Shown: piece by piece, positions 25,832-33,614 of the stretch | Numbering within the stretch: the stretch's first letter is position 1 | How the letters are laid out: every line of letters starts with the position of its first letter | From: Tractidigestivibacter scatoligenes | GTDB taxonomy: Bacteria > Actinomycetota > Coriobacteriia > Coriobacteriales > Atopobiaceae | NCBI RefSeq assembly: GCF_001494635.1 | Contig: NZ_LOJF01000001.1 | Coordinates: forward strand, 682,001 to 746,000 | Length of the DNA stretch: 64,000 nt | Direction: 5' to 3' | The notes under the pieces: model-generated | Seen by the model: only the letters and a program-made list of their open reading frames with translations | Database searches by the model: none | What the model was told of the DNA's origin: nothing | Made by a program: the position numbers and the translations under genes

Positions 25832-25946
25832 CCCGTTCGTCCCGCTCATCTGGTTCTTCGCGGGGATGGCCACCGCGGGGACGGCCCTCATGGCGCTCGC
25901 GCTGTGCAGGGCGGCATCCGCGGGCGACGGCACCGACGGGGCATAG
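25824..25946 (+). CDS. 40-residue single-TM protein coupled to the adhesin gene
   Basis: A short frame whose ATGAGTAA start overlaps the adhesin stop by 8 bp, with GGGGGAGGCGAC upstream. It encodes one hydrophobic helix (VPLIWFFAGMATAGTALMAL) and a short polar tail. The overlap and the ribosome site support real translation. The role is unknown. Confidence 0.5.
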   Translation: MSNPFVPLIWFFAGMATAGTALMALALCRAASAGDGTDGA

Positions 25947-26004
25947 GCGAGGCGCGCAGGGCGGTCCCACGGGGCCGCCCTGCCACCGTGACAGGGGGAT
26001 TCGC

Positions 26005-27138
26005 ATGGCAAGGGACGCAGGGGGCAGCCGGGAGGCGATCGCCGAGGCGAGGCGCCAGGTCGTCGAGGAGATCTCCGCCGCGATGGAGCGAGGCGGGCTC
26101 GCCTGGGCGGCGGAGTGGAAGGGGTGCTGGTCGCCCGTGAACGCCGCCACGGGAAGGACCTACCGAGGAATGAACAGGCTCTCGCTCGCGGCGGCGATGC
26201 GCAGGGGCGGCTTCGACGACCCCAGGTGGTGCACGTTCAACCAGGCGAGGGATGCCGGCTGGCACGTGGCGAGGGGCGCCCGCTCGCCGGCGACGGTGGA
26301 GTTCTGGAGCTGGTACGTGCGCGTCCCGGGCTCCGGCGCCGTCACCCTCCAGAGGGCCGAGCAGCTCGTCCGCACGGGGAGACTCCCCGAGGAGGCGCTC
26401 AAGGACGCCTTCCTCCGCGGGAGGCTCCACCACGTGTTCAACGCCTCCCAGGTGGAGGGGATCGAGCCCTACGACCCGAGCGCGCACGCCCCGGAGAACG
26501 CCGAGGTGGAGCGCGTGGCGGACGAGCTCATCGAGTCGTCGAGGTGCCCGGTCCGCGAAGAGCGCGTAGACGAGGCGTACTATCGCCCCTCGACCGACAC
26601 GATCACGCTCCCGCTCCGTTCGCAGTTCACCTCGATGGACGCCTTCGCGCGCACGCTGCTGCACGAGATGTGCCACTCGACGGCGCGCGAGGTCGGCCGC
26701 GAGGTCGAGCGGTCGGAGGAGGGATACGCCCGCGAGGAGCTCGTGGCGGAGCTGGGCTCCGCCTTCGCCGCGGCGGACGCGGACCTGGACATGGGCGCCT
26801 ACGCCAACGCCGACATGGACAGGACGTTCCTCGAGAACCACGCCGCCTACCTGCAGAGCTGGCTCACCGCGATTCGCGACGACCCGTCCGCGCTCGCCAA
26901 GGCCGCCACCCAGGCGTCCAAGGCCGCGGACTTCGTCACGGACAGGAGGGAGAGGCTGGTGGCCTCGAGAGAGGATGCCGCAAGGGCAAATGCCCTCGAT
27001 AGGGTGCCGCTCACATCGCGCGCGCGGTCCGCACGGGAGGCAACAGAGTCTGCGAGAAGCGTAAAGACAAATGCCAGAGGAATCGAGCCGCAAAATATTC
27101 GGCAGACGGCCGGACGTAAAGAGGCCCGGCTATCTTAG
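26005..27138 (+). CDS. ArdC-like antirestriction protein / zincin metallopeptidase
   Basis: A 377-residue protein with the two-part ArdC layout. The N-terminal ssDNA-binding domain (AWAAEWKGCWSPVNAATGRT then YRGMNRLSL) is followed by a C-terminal zincin with HEMCH at residues 220-224 (LLHEMCHSTAREVGRE) and a downstream YAREELVAELGSAF segment supplying the third ligand Glu. Family members protect incoming conjugative DNA from restriction. Start ATG 26005 follows GGGGGATTCGC, the same leader sequence as before the 10420 HTH gene. The last about 60 residues change in composition and overlap the converging HEPN-like gene by 4 bp, so the tail may have been replaced by a cargo insertion. Confidence 0.85.
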   Translation: MARDAGGSREAIAEARRQVVEEISAAMERGGLAWAAEWKGCWSPVNAATGRTYRGMNRLSLAAAMRRGGFDDPRWCTFNQARDAGWHVARGARSPATVEFWSWYVRVPGSGAVTLQRAEQLVRTGRLPEEALKDAFLRGRLHHVFNASQVEGIEPYDPSAHAPENAEVERVADELIESSRCPVREERVDEAYYRPSTDTITLPLRSQFTSMDAFARTLLHEMCHSTAREVGREVERSEEGYAREELVAELGSAFAAADADLDMGAYANADMDRTFLENHAAYLQSWLTAIRDDPSALAKAATQASKAADFVTDRRERLVASREDAARANALDRVPLTSRARSAREATESARSVKTNARGIEPQNIRQTAGRKEARLS

Positions 27139-28508
27139 AGATACGTGTCGAACGAGACGATCAGAGCGTTGAGCAAGAGGATCAGCTTCACGCATACCGT
27201 ACGGGTTACTGGCTTGTACATCATGCCGTGCTGGAGGAAGTTCCTGTTCAGGTCGTCCTCGACGGAACGGTCGAAGTCGTTTCCTTGTGCGAAGAAGTGA
27301 TCAAACGAGGCAAAGGCTCCGAGAGCCTCAAATGCCTCTGGGTCAGTCGGGCGACATTGACTCTTCATCCTTTCTATGGGTTCCTTGGGCCTACGCTTGC
27401 CCCTTCGTCCCTCTCCCTTGCGCGCCCTGACGAGGAGCTCGCCCTCGATGAGCGCGCACAGCATCATCGCGCAGGGTTTGTAATGCTTGCTATCGAACAG
27501 CCAAAGGGCCTCTTCAAGGTCCCTTCTCTTACGTGCCTTCTCCGCCAGCCTTGCCCGCACCTTCACGAGGTGCCTCGGCGATGCGTATGAGCGCATGATC
27601 CTGTCGGCATCTTTGCGACTCCCCGGAACGTGGAGTAGGAGGTCTATCGGTGCCTCGGCGACAAAGACCCAGCCATATTCGCCCCACTTGACGAGTCCAT
27701 CCTGAATCGAGTTCCAATCGAAACCGGGCAGCACTGCAAGTTGGTCGAGGACTGGCGGAATCGTCGACCTCAGCCTTGCGACGACCGCGTCAGCAATACC
27801 GCCATAGTGGCCCCAGACGCTTCTGAGCGCTTTCGCCATGCTGCCGACGGACGACTCGATGGCCTCGTTGTTGGCCGCCATCTTGGCTGCAATGTCTTTA
27901 CCGAACTCTAGACTGCCTGGGAGCTGAAACTCTGATATCTGTCCTAGCTCCGAAGATACACTCGACGCTGTGGTAATGGCGTTCGCGAGGGTGCTGCCAC
28001 TTGAGGTCAATTTCTGCATGATTGCAGCAATCCCGCCCATGGCAGAAGAGATGGCAGAATCCGTCGAGATGGCGGATTGAACAGTGCTGACCATGGCGCT
28101 CGAGAGCCGGTCAACGCCCGACATCTGTGTGACGATATCCTTCGTAAACCCTCGAAGCAGCTCTGAGGTTCCTTGGATATTCGCTATAGGGGGTTTCACC
28201 TCTGGCAGTTGGACAGCCGCGCCCATCGCCGCAATATGGTTTGCTGTCGCACTTACGTTTCGCGAGAGCGCGACGAGCCTCTCTCTGTCGATGCCGCCGA
28301 GTATGGAAACTGCTGGGCTGACGACCGTGCTTGCTGGCCTGCCTAGTTCTGCTTCGCCGCTCTCAGAGAAGGGCTCTTCCGCCTCAGCTCTGTTGCATTG
28401 AGGGAGATCTCTGGAAGCAGAGGCATCTTTCTCATGGTTACCGATTGAGATGGCTTCGCCGTTCCCCTGACGAGCCGTTACCTCCGATGCATCTGGATTG
28501 CTCTGCAC
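27135..28508 (-). CDS. Candidate HEPN-domain effector of unknown family
   Basis: A 457-residue protein, not recognised as a named family. The first about 65 residues are polar. The region 75-250 is Ala/Ser-rich and helical with repeated short hydrophobic helices (coiled-coil or membrane-associated). A compact C-terminal domain (about 330-457) contains FDSKHYKPCAMMLCALIEGE and ends with RNFLQHGMMY, an exact R-N-x3-H motif (R422, H427), the catalytic signature of HEPN ribonucleases. Codon use is AT-richer than in the transfer genes, consistent with acquired cargo. It lies between antirestriction and restriction genes, so an abortive-infection role is plausible but inferred. Confidence 0.6.
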   Translation of the reverse strand: MQSNPDASEVTARQGNGEAISIGNHEKDASASRDLPQCNRAEAEEPFSESGEAELGRPASTVVSPAVSILGGIDRERLVALSRNVSATANHIAAMGAAVQLPEVKPPIANIQGTSELLRGFTKDIVTQMSGVDRLSSAMVSTVQSAISTDSAISSAMGGIAAIMQKLTSSGSTLANAITTASSVSSELGQISEFQLPGSLEFGKDIAAKMAANNEAIESSVGSMAKALRSVWGHYGGIADAVVARLRSTIPPVLDQLAVLPGFDWNSIQDGLVKWGEYGWVFVAEAPIDLLLHVPGSRKDADRIMRSYASPRHLVKVRARLAEKARKRRDLEEALWLFDSKHYKPCAMMLCALIEGELLVRARKGEGRRGKRRPKEPIERMKSQCRPTDPEAFEALGAFASFDHFFAQGNDFDRSVEDDLNRNFLQHGMMYKPVTRTVCVKLILLLNALIVSFDTYL

Positions 28509-28761
28509 GTCATTCGTTTGCTCCTCGATGAGGTACTCCGTTCACTAGCTGTCGATGTTTTGTGTAAGCTAACGCCTCAACGCCAAGAAATGTGCAGACT
28601 CAGCCGTGCCCACTACAAGCCGTTTACCCAGAAAGGATGCTTTGGTGGAGCCCGCGAAAGGACAACGGCACTAGCCTAGCTGTCGCTCCTGCTGGACGGT
28701 TCTCTAAATGCATATGCCCCGTGCCGCGCGAGACTAAAGGGTGTACGAAGTCAAGGAGTCG

Positions 28762-28995
28762 CTAGGAGATTCGCTGGGCGCCGAAGCTCCAGAGCAGCTC
28801 GTGGTACCTCGAAGCGCGCTCGTCGTCCGGGATGTCGGATGCGTCAGGAGCAAGATCAGGATCGATGCCGTCAACCATCTCTGACCACGTGCGCACCGTG
28901 CCGTCATCGCACTGGAACTCACTGTCGGGAGTCACAGTTTTGAATTCCTTGAGCTCTTCCGTCGCGATGCGAGGATTGGGATCGAGATTAGGCAT
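28762..28995 (-). CDS. Small acidic protein upstream of the HEPN-like gene
   Basis: A 77-residue, strongly acidic, cytoplasmic protein (LDPNPRIATEELKEFKTVTP, then WSEMVDGIDPDLAPDASD). ATG at 28995 has GGAGAA about 8 bases upstream. It is on the same strand and 253 bp upstream of the HEPN-like gene, so it could be a partner or antitoxin, but the gap is large and no family was recognised. The 28,509-28,761 gap holds nothing that could be identified. Confidence 0.45.
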   Translation of the reverse strand: MPNLDPNPRIATEELKEFKTVTPDSEFQCDDGTVRTWSEMVDGIDPDLAPDASDIPDDERASRYHELLWSFGAQRIS

Positions 28996-29496
28996 ACCTA
29001 GTTCTCCGTTTCAATCGGCATGAAAACGTCCCGTCGGTCCGACTGCGGTCGATACCAACCATGAACAGTAGTTTACAGTGCTGCCATAAGTTTTTCTTCA
29101 GATGTAACCGCAAACGTGGCGACCCTCACGCTAGGAGAATCGGAGCCCAATGCCGACGGCAAGCATCCCCTTGCGGTTACACAACCCCGAACAGCAGGAA
29201 GAAGAACAAGAGTAAGAGCTCGATGGAATATCATGCCGCCATTGTCTGCCTCCGCCAGTCGGCCACTCGATATCGTCTGGATCAATAATGACGTTACAAG
29301 AAGAATTTCCTGCTTTAGCAGACGGCCCCACCGCCGTGAGGGCTGAGCATTTGTCAGCTTCCCACAGGAGCAAGAATCAGGCCATGCAGAACAAGCGTTT
29401 GAGAAGCATGATCTTGCCTGTGAGGCGAGGCAGACACTACGAGAGAGTTTTGATGTCCCGGCATGGCTGTAAAGTGGTCGGAATAACGGAAAAGCC
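28996..29496. other. 501-bp region without a supported gene
   Basis: Several short frames exist on both strands, but none has a ribosome site, family-like composition or conserved motif. The base composition is lower in GC than the surrounding element. It may hold promoters for the divergent neighbours or be debris from cargo insertion. Confidence 0.5.
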
Positions 29497-29784
29497 ATGA
29501 ACGGAGCGGCAATGGACGATTTGTCAATGCAGGTGAATCTCTCCTGTCCGACGTGCGGATGCACGGAGTTCAAGTTTGAGATTCTCGAGCAGGAACAGGA
29601 CTATCCCGACGATTGGCCATTCACGTGTGCCCACTGCGGAAGGACCTTCACGTACGCCGAGCTCATAGAGTCGAACCAAGAGTCGATCAGCGTGGCCGTC
29701 GACGAAATGGGGGACGAGTTGGTAAGTGCGCTCTCCAAGGAGCTGGGGAGGGCCTTCAAGAAGCAGGGCTGGGATGTGAGGTGA
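29497..29784 (+). CDS. Zinc-ribbon protein
   Basis: A 95-residue protein with two Cys pairs, CPTCG (about residues 17-21) and CAHCG (about 44-48), forming a zinc ribbon, followed by an acidic helical C-terminus (DEMGDELVSALSKELGRAFK). A GTGA overlap couples it to the membrane protein gene downstream. The function is unknown. Upstream ATG choices at 29497 and 29512 are both possible. Confidence 0.55.
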   Translation: MNGAAMDDLSMQVNLSCPTCGCTEFKFEILEQEQDYPDDWPFTCAHCGRTFTYAELIESNQESISVAVDEMGDELVSALSKELGRAFKKQGWDVR

Positions 29785-30266
29785 AGGACTTGACGACCTT
29801 TTCCGAAGTGGTTCCCATCGCAATCTCGGCAATCAGTCTCGCGCTCTCAATTGTCGAGTTCATATTGAACTATCGTCTGCACAAGCGCGACGAGGAGCAG
29901 GGCGCCGAACTGCGAAGGCTGCAAGCACATCTTAGCGAACTGCAGCTCGAGAGAGAAGAAGAGGAAGCTCGCATGCGGGCGTCGTCCAAGGTGGAGGCCC
30001 GGCACGTACTGATGGGAGCGAAGTCTCATCGCATCAGGGTGTCGAATACCGGCGGCACGACGGTGACTGACATAACCTGCTCCTGCGAAGGTGGTCCCTA
30101 CTATTTCCGGCAGGACAAGGAGCCATACGAGAGGTTGGAACCCGGCGAGAGCTTCGACGAGGTGGTCACCTTTGTCGGTGGCTCACCCAGCAAGTTTCAC
30201 ATCACCACGAGGTGGATTGACGCCGACGGGGCGGAGCGCAGCAGAGACAACATCATCTCCGTCTAG
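29781..30266 (+). CDS. Single-TM protein with coiled coil and beta domain, unknown
   Basis: A 161-residue protein starting at a GTG that overlaps the preceding stop (GTGA). It has one N-terminal membrane helix (VVPIAISAISLALSIVEFIL), a strongly charged coiled coil (about 33-65), and a C-terminal beta-rich domain (RIRVSNTGGTTVTDITCSCE). Together with the zinc-ribbon gene it forms a two-gene unit inside the defence cargo. No known family was recognised. Confidence 0.55.
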   Translation: MKDLTTFSEVVPIAISAISLALSIVEFILNYRLHKRDEEQGAELRRLQAHLSELQLEREEEEARMRASSKVEARHVLMGAKSHRIRVSNTGGTTVTDITCSCEGGPYYFRQDKEPYERLEPGESFDEVVTFVGGSPSKFHITTRWIDADGAERSRDNIISV

Positions 30267-30421
30267 AAAGCGGAGGCAGCCTTTCGGAAGCGTGTTGACA
30301 TGCATGCGCCATGCCGCCTTGTCCGCATTGCCCTGAGCGAGCTGCGTGTTGTGCGGTCGTTTCCGCTTGTCTTGGGATACGGCATGCAGGGGCTTGGACA
30401 TGTAATGGGAGATGCCACATC

Positions 30422-31084
30422 ATGAAGCAAACAGCAGGAGACTTCTTCGGTGCTGACGGGACGTTGACCGATACGGACCGAATCGTCCTGCGCGCACCCG
30501 TTCGCTCGGACCTGGCCTCTTACATCGGCACGTTTGCTCCCGGCCTCAGGGACGCGTACCTCGAGGAGGGCGAGAAGGGCCAGGAGCTACGTGAAGGCTA
30601 CTGGTCTGACGTCATGTCCGAGGGCTCCCTCTTCTGCACCATCGTGGATGACGCCTGCCACGAACGCGCAGGGTTCTGCTGCATCGAAGACCTTGCCGAC
30701 GAGGACCCGGAGATAGGGGTCCGCCTCCTTCCCGAATGGCGGGGAAGGGGCGTGGGGACGGACGCCGTGCGGGCGCTCATGCGCGGGGTCGAGCGCGTTT
30801 CCGGACCGCAGGCCTTCGTCGCCAAGATCGACTCGGGGAACGTCGCGAGCCAGCGCCTGTTCAGCGGGCTGGGGTTCGCCCCCGTGGGAGTCGACGCCCC
30901 GATATTCTCCGACCCGAGCCTCCTCGCCCTCATCGAGGAGAACAGCCTCGGCCTGATAGACGACCGCCTCCGGGCCCTGGCGAAGGAGCTCGGCGTCGAG
31001 CCCAGGACGCTCCTCTCGCACGCGCTCGTGTTCAGGCGGGAGCCTGACGCTCGAGGGACGGACGGGCCAGTGCGGCGGCATTAG
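30422..31084 (+). CDS. GNAT-family N-acetyltransferase
   Basis: A 220-residue protein with the GNAT core: LRAPVRSDLASYIGTF at the start, the acetyl-CoA loop LPEWRGRGVGTDAVRALMRG (motif A) and AKIDSGNVASQRLFSGLGFA (motif B). The C-terminal 60 residues, which contain DDRLRALAKELGVEPRTLLS, are an extra helical extension. The substrate cannot be told. ATG at 30422 has GGGAGATG upstream. It may be cargo unrelated to defence, or a protein-modifying effector. Confidence 0.75.
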   Translation: MKQTAGDFFGADGTLTDTDRIVLRAPVRSDLASYIGTFAPGLRDAYLEEGEKGQELREGYWSDVMSEGSLFCTIVDDACHERAGFCCIEDLADEDPEIGVRLLPEWRGRGVGTDAVRALMRGVERVSGPQAFVAKIDSGNVASQRLFSGLGFAPVGVDAPIFSDPSLLALIEENSLGLIDDRLRALAKELGVEPRTLLSHALVFRREPDARGTDGPVRRH

Positions 31085-31185
31085 GCCGGGGCCAGCGCCC
31101 ATGCCATCCATTCGACGCGCCTTCGCGTGCCAGCGGCGCAATAGAATGGTTCCCGTGTATCCGTCGCGAGCCGTGGAGCGTGAGC

Positions 31186-32952
31186 ATGGCAAACTCGATC
31201 TACAACCCCGTCACCCTCGAGGTGGGGAACATCCTGAAGGACGTCAAGTCGGGCAGGATCGGCCTGCCCGACCTGCAGAGGCCGTTCGTCTGGACCAACA
31301 GCAAGGTGAGGGACCTCCTCGACTCGATGCTCCGGGGGTACCCCATCGGCTACATCATGCTCTGGGACTCCCCGGCGGAGGACGACAAGAAGTCTCAGAT
31401 CGGGGCGAACGAGAAGGCGTTCTCCGCCCCCAAGGACCTCGTCATAGACGGCCAGCAGCGCCTGACGGCCCTCCTCGCGGCGCTCTACGGCATCGAGGTG
31501 ATGGACAAGAACTTCGAGCGACGCTCCATACGCATCGCCTACGACCCCATCGGCAGGGCATTCAAGAACGCCGACGCCTCGACGGAGAAGGACCCGCGCT
31601 GGATCTCCTCCGTCTCGGACGTGTTCGAGAGCAACCGGCTCAACGGCCTGAGCAAGTTCCGCCGCAAGTTCGTCAAGGCGATCAACGCCTCGAACGAGAA
31701 GAAGGGCGCCGCTCCGCTCACCGACGACGAGGAGGACGCCATCGAGCAGGGCCTCAACGACCTCCTCGGGCTCGAGCGCTACCTCCTGCCAACGCTGCAG
31801 ATCAGCGAGAGCGCGGACGAGGAGATGGTCGCCGACATCTTCGTGAGGGTGAACTCGCAGGGCCAGACGCTCAAGCAGGACGACTTCATCATGACCCTGC
31901 TCTCCGTCTACGAGCCCGGGATGAGGAACCGCATCGAGGGGTTCTGCGAGGACAGCCACAGGCCCGCCAAGGGGACCTCGTACAACCCGCTCATCACGGT
32001 CACGCCCACGCACGTGATCAGGGCCACCGTGGGAGTCGGCTTCAAGCGCGGCCGCCTGCGCTACGCCTACCAGATCCTGAGGGGGAGAGACCTCGAGACC
32101 AAGGAGACCTCGCCCGAGACGAGGGAGAAGAGCTTCGAGACCTTCGGGGCGGCGCTCGACAGGGTCCTCGACCTCAACAACTGGCACGCCTTCATCAACA
32201 CCGTGGGCGAGGCGGGGTACGTGTCGTCGTCGCAGATCTCCTCCGACAACGCGCTCATGTACAACTACGCCCTCTACCTCATCGGCAGGCACGAGTTCGG
32301 CATGGACCCGCTCTCGCTCAAGAGGCTGGCGAGGAGGTGGTTCTTCGCCTCGAGCCTCACGGGGTACTACGTCGGGTCGTTCGAGACGGTCTTCGAGCGC
32401 CAGCTGGTCGAAATCTCGAGGATGGGGACCGCCGAGGAGTTCGTCGGCTACTTCGACCGCAGCATCTCCGCCCTCCTCACGGACGACTACTTCGAGCAGA
32501 CCCTCGTGAACGAGCTCGACGCGCGCGAGGCCAACGGCCCGTCGTGGCACGGCTTCGTCGCCGCGCAGGTCGTCCTCGGGTGCAAGGCACTCTTCAGCAC
32601 GATGCCGATCTCCCAGCTGATCACCATCGGCTCGTCGGGGTCGAAGAATGCCGTCGACAAGCACCACATCTTCCCGGACCACTACCTGGAGGAGAGGGGA
32701 TACCTCGGCAACAGGAGCAACAGGGCGAACTTCACGCTCGTCGACTACCAGAACAACATCTACATCTCGGACGACGCCCCCTCGGAGTACGTCGCCAGGT
32801 ACCGCAAGGACTTGGGGGAGGACGAGTACGAGCGCAACTGCCGCGAGCACGCGCTCCCGCTCGGCTTCGAGAACATGGACTACGAGGAGTTCCTGGGTAA
32901 GAGGCGCGTGCTCATGGCGAGGCTGATCAAGGAGGCGTTCGAGAGGCTGTGA
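31186..32952 (+). CDS. DUF262 / HNH (GmrSD-like) restriction protein
   Basis: A 588-residue protein with an N-terminal DUF262 (GmrS-type) domain: LPDLQRPFVWTNSKVRDLLD, YPIGYIMLWD, the nucleotide-binding signature VIDGQQRLTAL (Asp about 88) and FVRVNSQGQTLKQDDF. A C-terminal HNH-like domain has DKHHIFPDHYLEERGYLGNR (His pair about 493-494) and NFTLVDYQNNIYISD. Fusions of this type include type IV restriction enzymes against modified phage DNA. The ATG at 31186 is preferred over GTG 31180 because GGAG is correctly spaced. No methylase is paired with it. Confidence 0.82.
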   Translation: MANSIYNPVTLEVGNILKDVKSGRIGLPDLQRPFVWTNSKVRDLLDSMLRGYPIGYIMLWDSPAEDDKKSQIGANEKAFSAPKDLVIDGQQRLTALLAALYGIEVMDKNFERRSIRIAYDPIGRAFKNADASTEKDPRWISSVSDVFESNRLNGLSKFRRKFVKAINASNEKKGAAPLTDDEEDAIEQGLNDLLGLERYLLPTLQISESADEEMVADIFVRVNSQGQTLKQDDFIMTLLSVYEPGMRNRIEGFCEDSHRPAKGTSYNPLITVTPTHVIRATVGVGFKRGRLRYAYQILRGRDLETKETSPETREKSFETFGAALDRVLDLNNWHAFINTVGEAGYVSSSQISSDNALMYNYALYLIGRHEFGMDPLSLKRLARRWFFASSLTGYYVGSFETVFERQLVEISRMGTAEEFVGYFDRSISALLTDDYFEQTLVNELDAREANGPSWHGFVAAQVVLGCKALFSTMPISQLITIGSSGSKNAVDKHHIFPDHYLEERGYLGNRSNRANFTLVDYQNNIYISDDAPSEYVARYRKDLGEDEYERNCREHALPLGFENMDYEEFLGKRRVLMARLIKEAFERL

Positions 32953-32991
32953 TCGAGCGGGCTCACGCCGCTTCCTCGTTAGAGCCCCTCC

Positions 32992-33066
32992 TCACACCCA
33001 GAAGAGCACGACCCTGCAGAGCCAGCGGAAGAACGAGAACACGAGCCTGAGCAGTCTTCTTGCCAT
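32992..33066 (-). CDS. 24-residue cationic hydrophobic peptide
   Basis: A very short frame with an excellent AGGAGGGGG ribosome site 6 bases before the ATG at 33066. The peptide starts MARRLLRL and ends RVVLFWV, with five Arg, no acidic residue and many aromatic residues, so it would insert into or across membranes. It follows the mobilisation operon on the same strand by 23 bp. A peptide with the same charge and a similar start occurs in element 2 (45,205-45,273). It could be a small toxin, a leader or a structural peptide. Confidence 0.45.
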   Translation of the reverse strand: MARRLLRLVFSFFRWLCRVVLFWV

Positions 33067-33089
33067 GGTTGCCCCCTCCTGCCGGACGG

Positions 33090-33614
33090 CTATCCCACCT
33101 CGTCTGGGACGATAGCATCGTGGCGGGACAGGAATTGGTAGCTCGCCCGCGTCATGCCCATGAGCGAGAGTGCACCATCCATGCCGAGGCCGTCGTCCGC
33201 GTCCGCGAGGTGTCCGAGCAGCCATACGGCCCTCCTCGCGAGGGACATCCCCTCGACCGGGGGCTCGTAGAGGAGCGAGAGTAGCTCGGAGAGCCTGCGC
33301 TCGTCGACGAGGTCCGGCCCCACGCGCGTGAGCCAGCGCGTGCCGTCGACGTCGCACGACCTCACGCGCGCGAGCTCGTCCTCCGAGAGCAGGTGCGCCC
33401 TGCAGCCGGCGCGCCTGGGGGCGAGCTGCTCGTCACCGCCGCCGCTGCACGCGGAGTCGTACCAGCTGAGCTCGGCCCACATGCCGTCGCCCTCCACGAG
33501 CCGGACGGCAACGTCGGTCATCGCGTCCGGCGCACCGAGCGCCCCGGCGGTGGTGAGAGCCGTCGTGTCGAACTCCTCGAGTCCGCCGTCCTCGTACCAG
33601 ACCGTGATCCTCAC
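33090..33614 (-). CDS. Hypothetical protein coupled to the relaxase gene
   Basis: A 174-residue soluble acidic protein. It begins VRITVWYEDGGLEEFDTTAL, has a central polar part and ends in a helical segment (DGALSLMGMTRASYQFLSRH) that may be a DNA-binding or protein-binding fold. The GTG start at 33614 overlaps the relaxase stop (GTGA), with GAGGGG upstream, so it is translated with the mobilisation genes. No family recognised. The longer frame upstream is the relaxase in another frame. Confidence 0.6.
   Translation of the reverse strand: MRITVWYEDGGLEEFDTTALTTAGALGAPDAMTDVAVRLVEGDGMWAELSWYDSACSGGGDEQLAPRRAGCRAHLLSEDELARVRSCDVDGTRWLTRVGPDLVDERRLSELLSLLYEPPVEGMSLARRAVWLLGHLADADDGLGMDGALSLMGMTRASYQFLSRHDAIVPDEVG

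Noticed and set aside
22067-26011. Very long minus-strand frame opposite the adhesin gene
   Set aside because: It is antisense to a clear sortase-anchored protein, has extreme Gly/Arg/Val composition and no domain. Long antisense frames are expected from GC-rich third positions.
29073-29573. 166-codon minus-strand frame in the 28,996-29,496 gap
   Set aside because: Cys/Ser/Ala-rich, no ribosome site, overlaps the start of the zinc-ribbon gene and shows no protein-like pattern.
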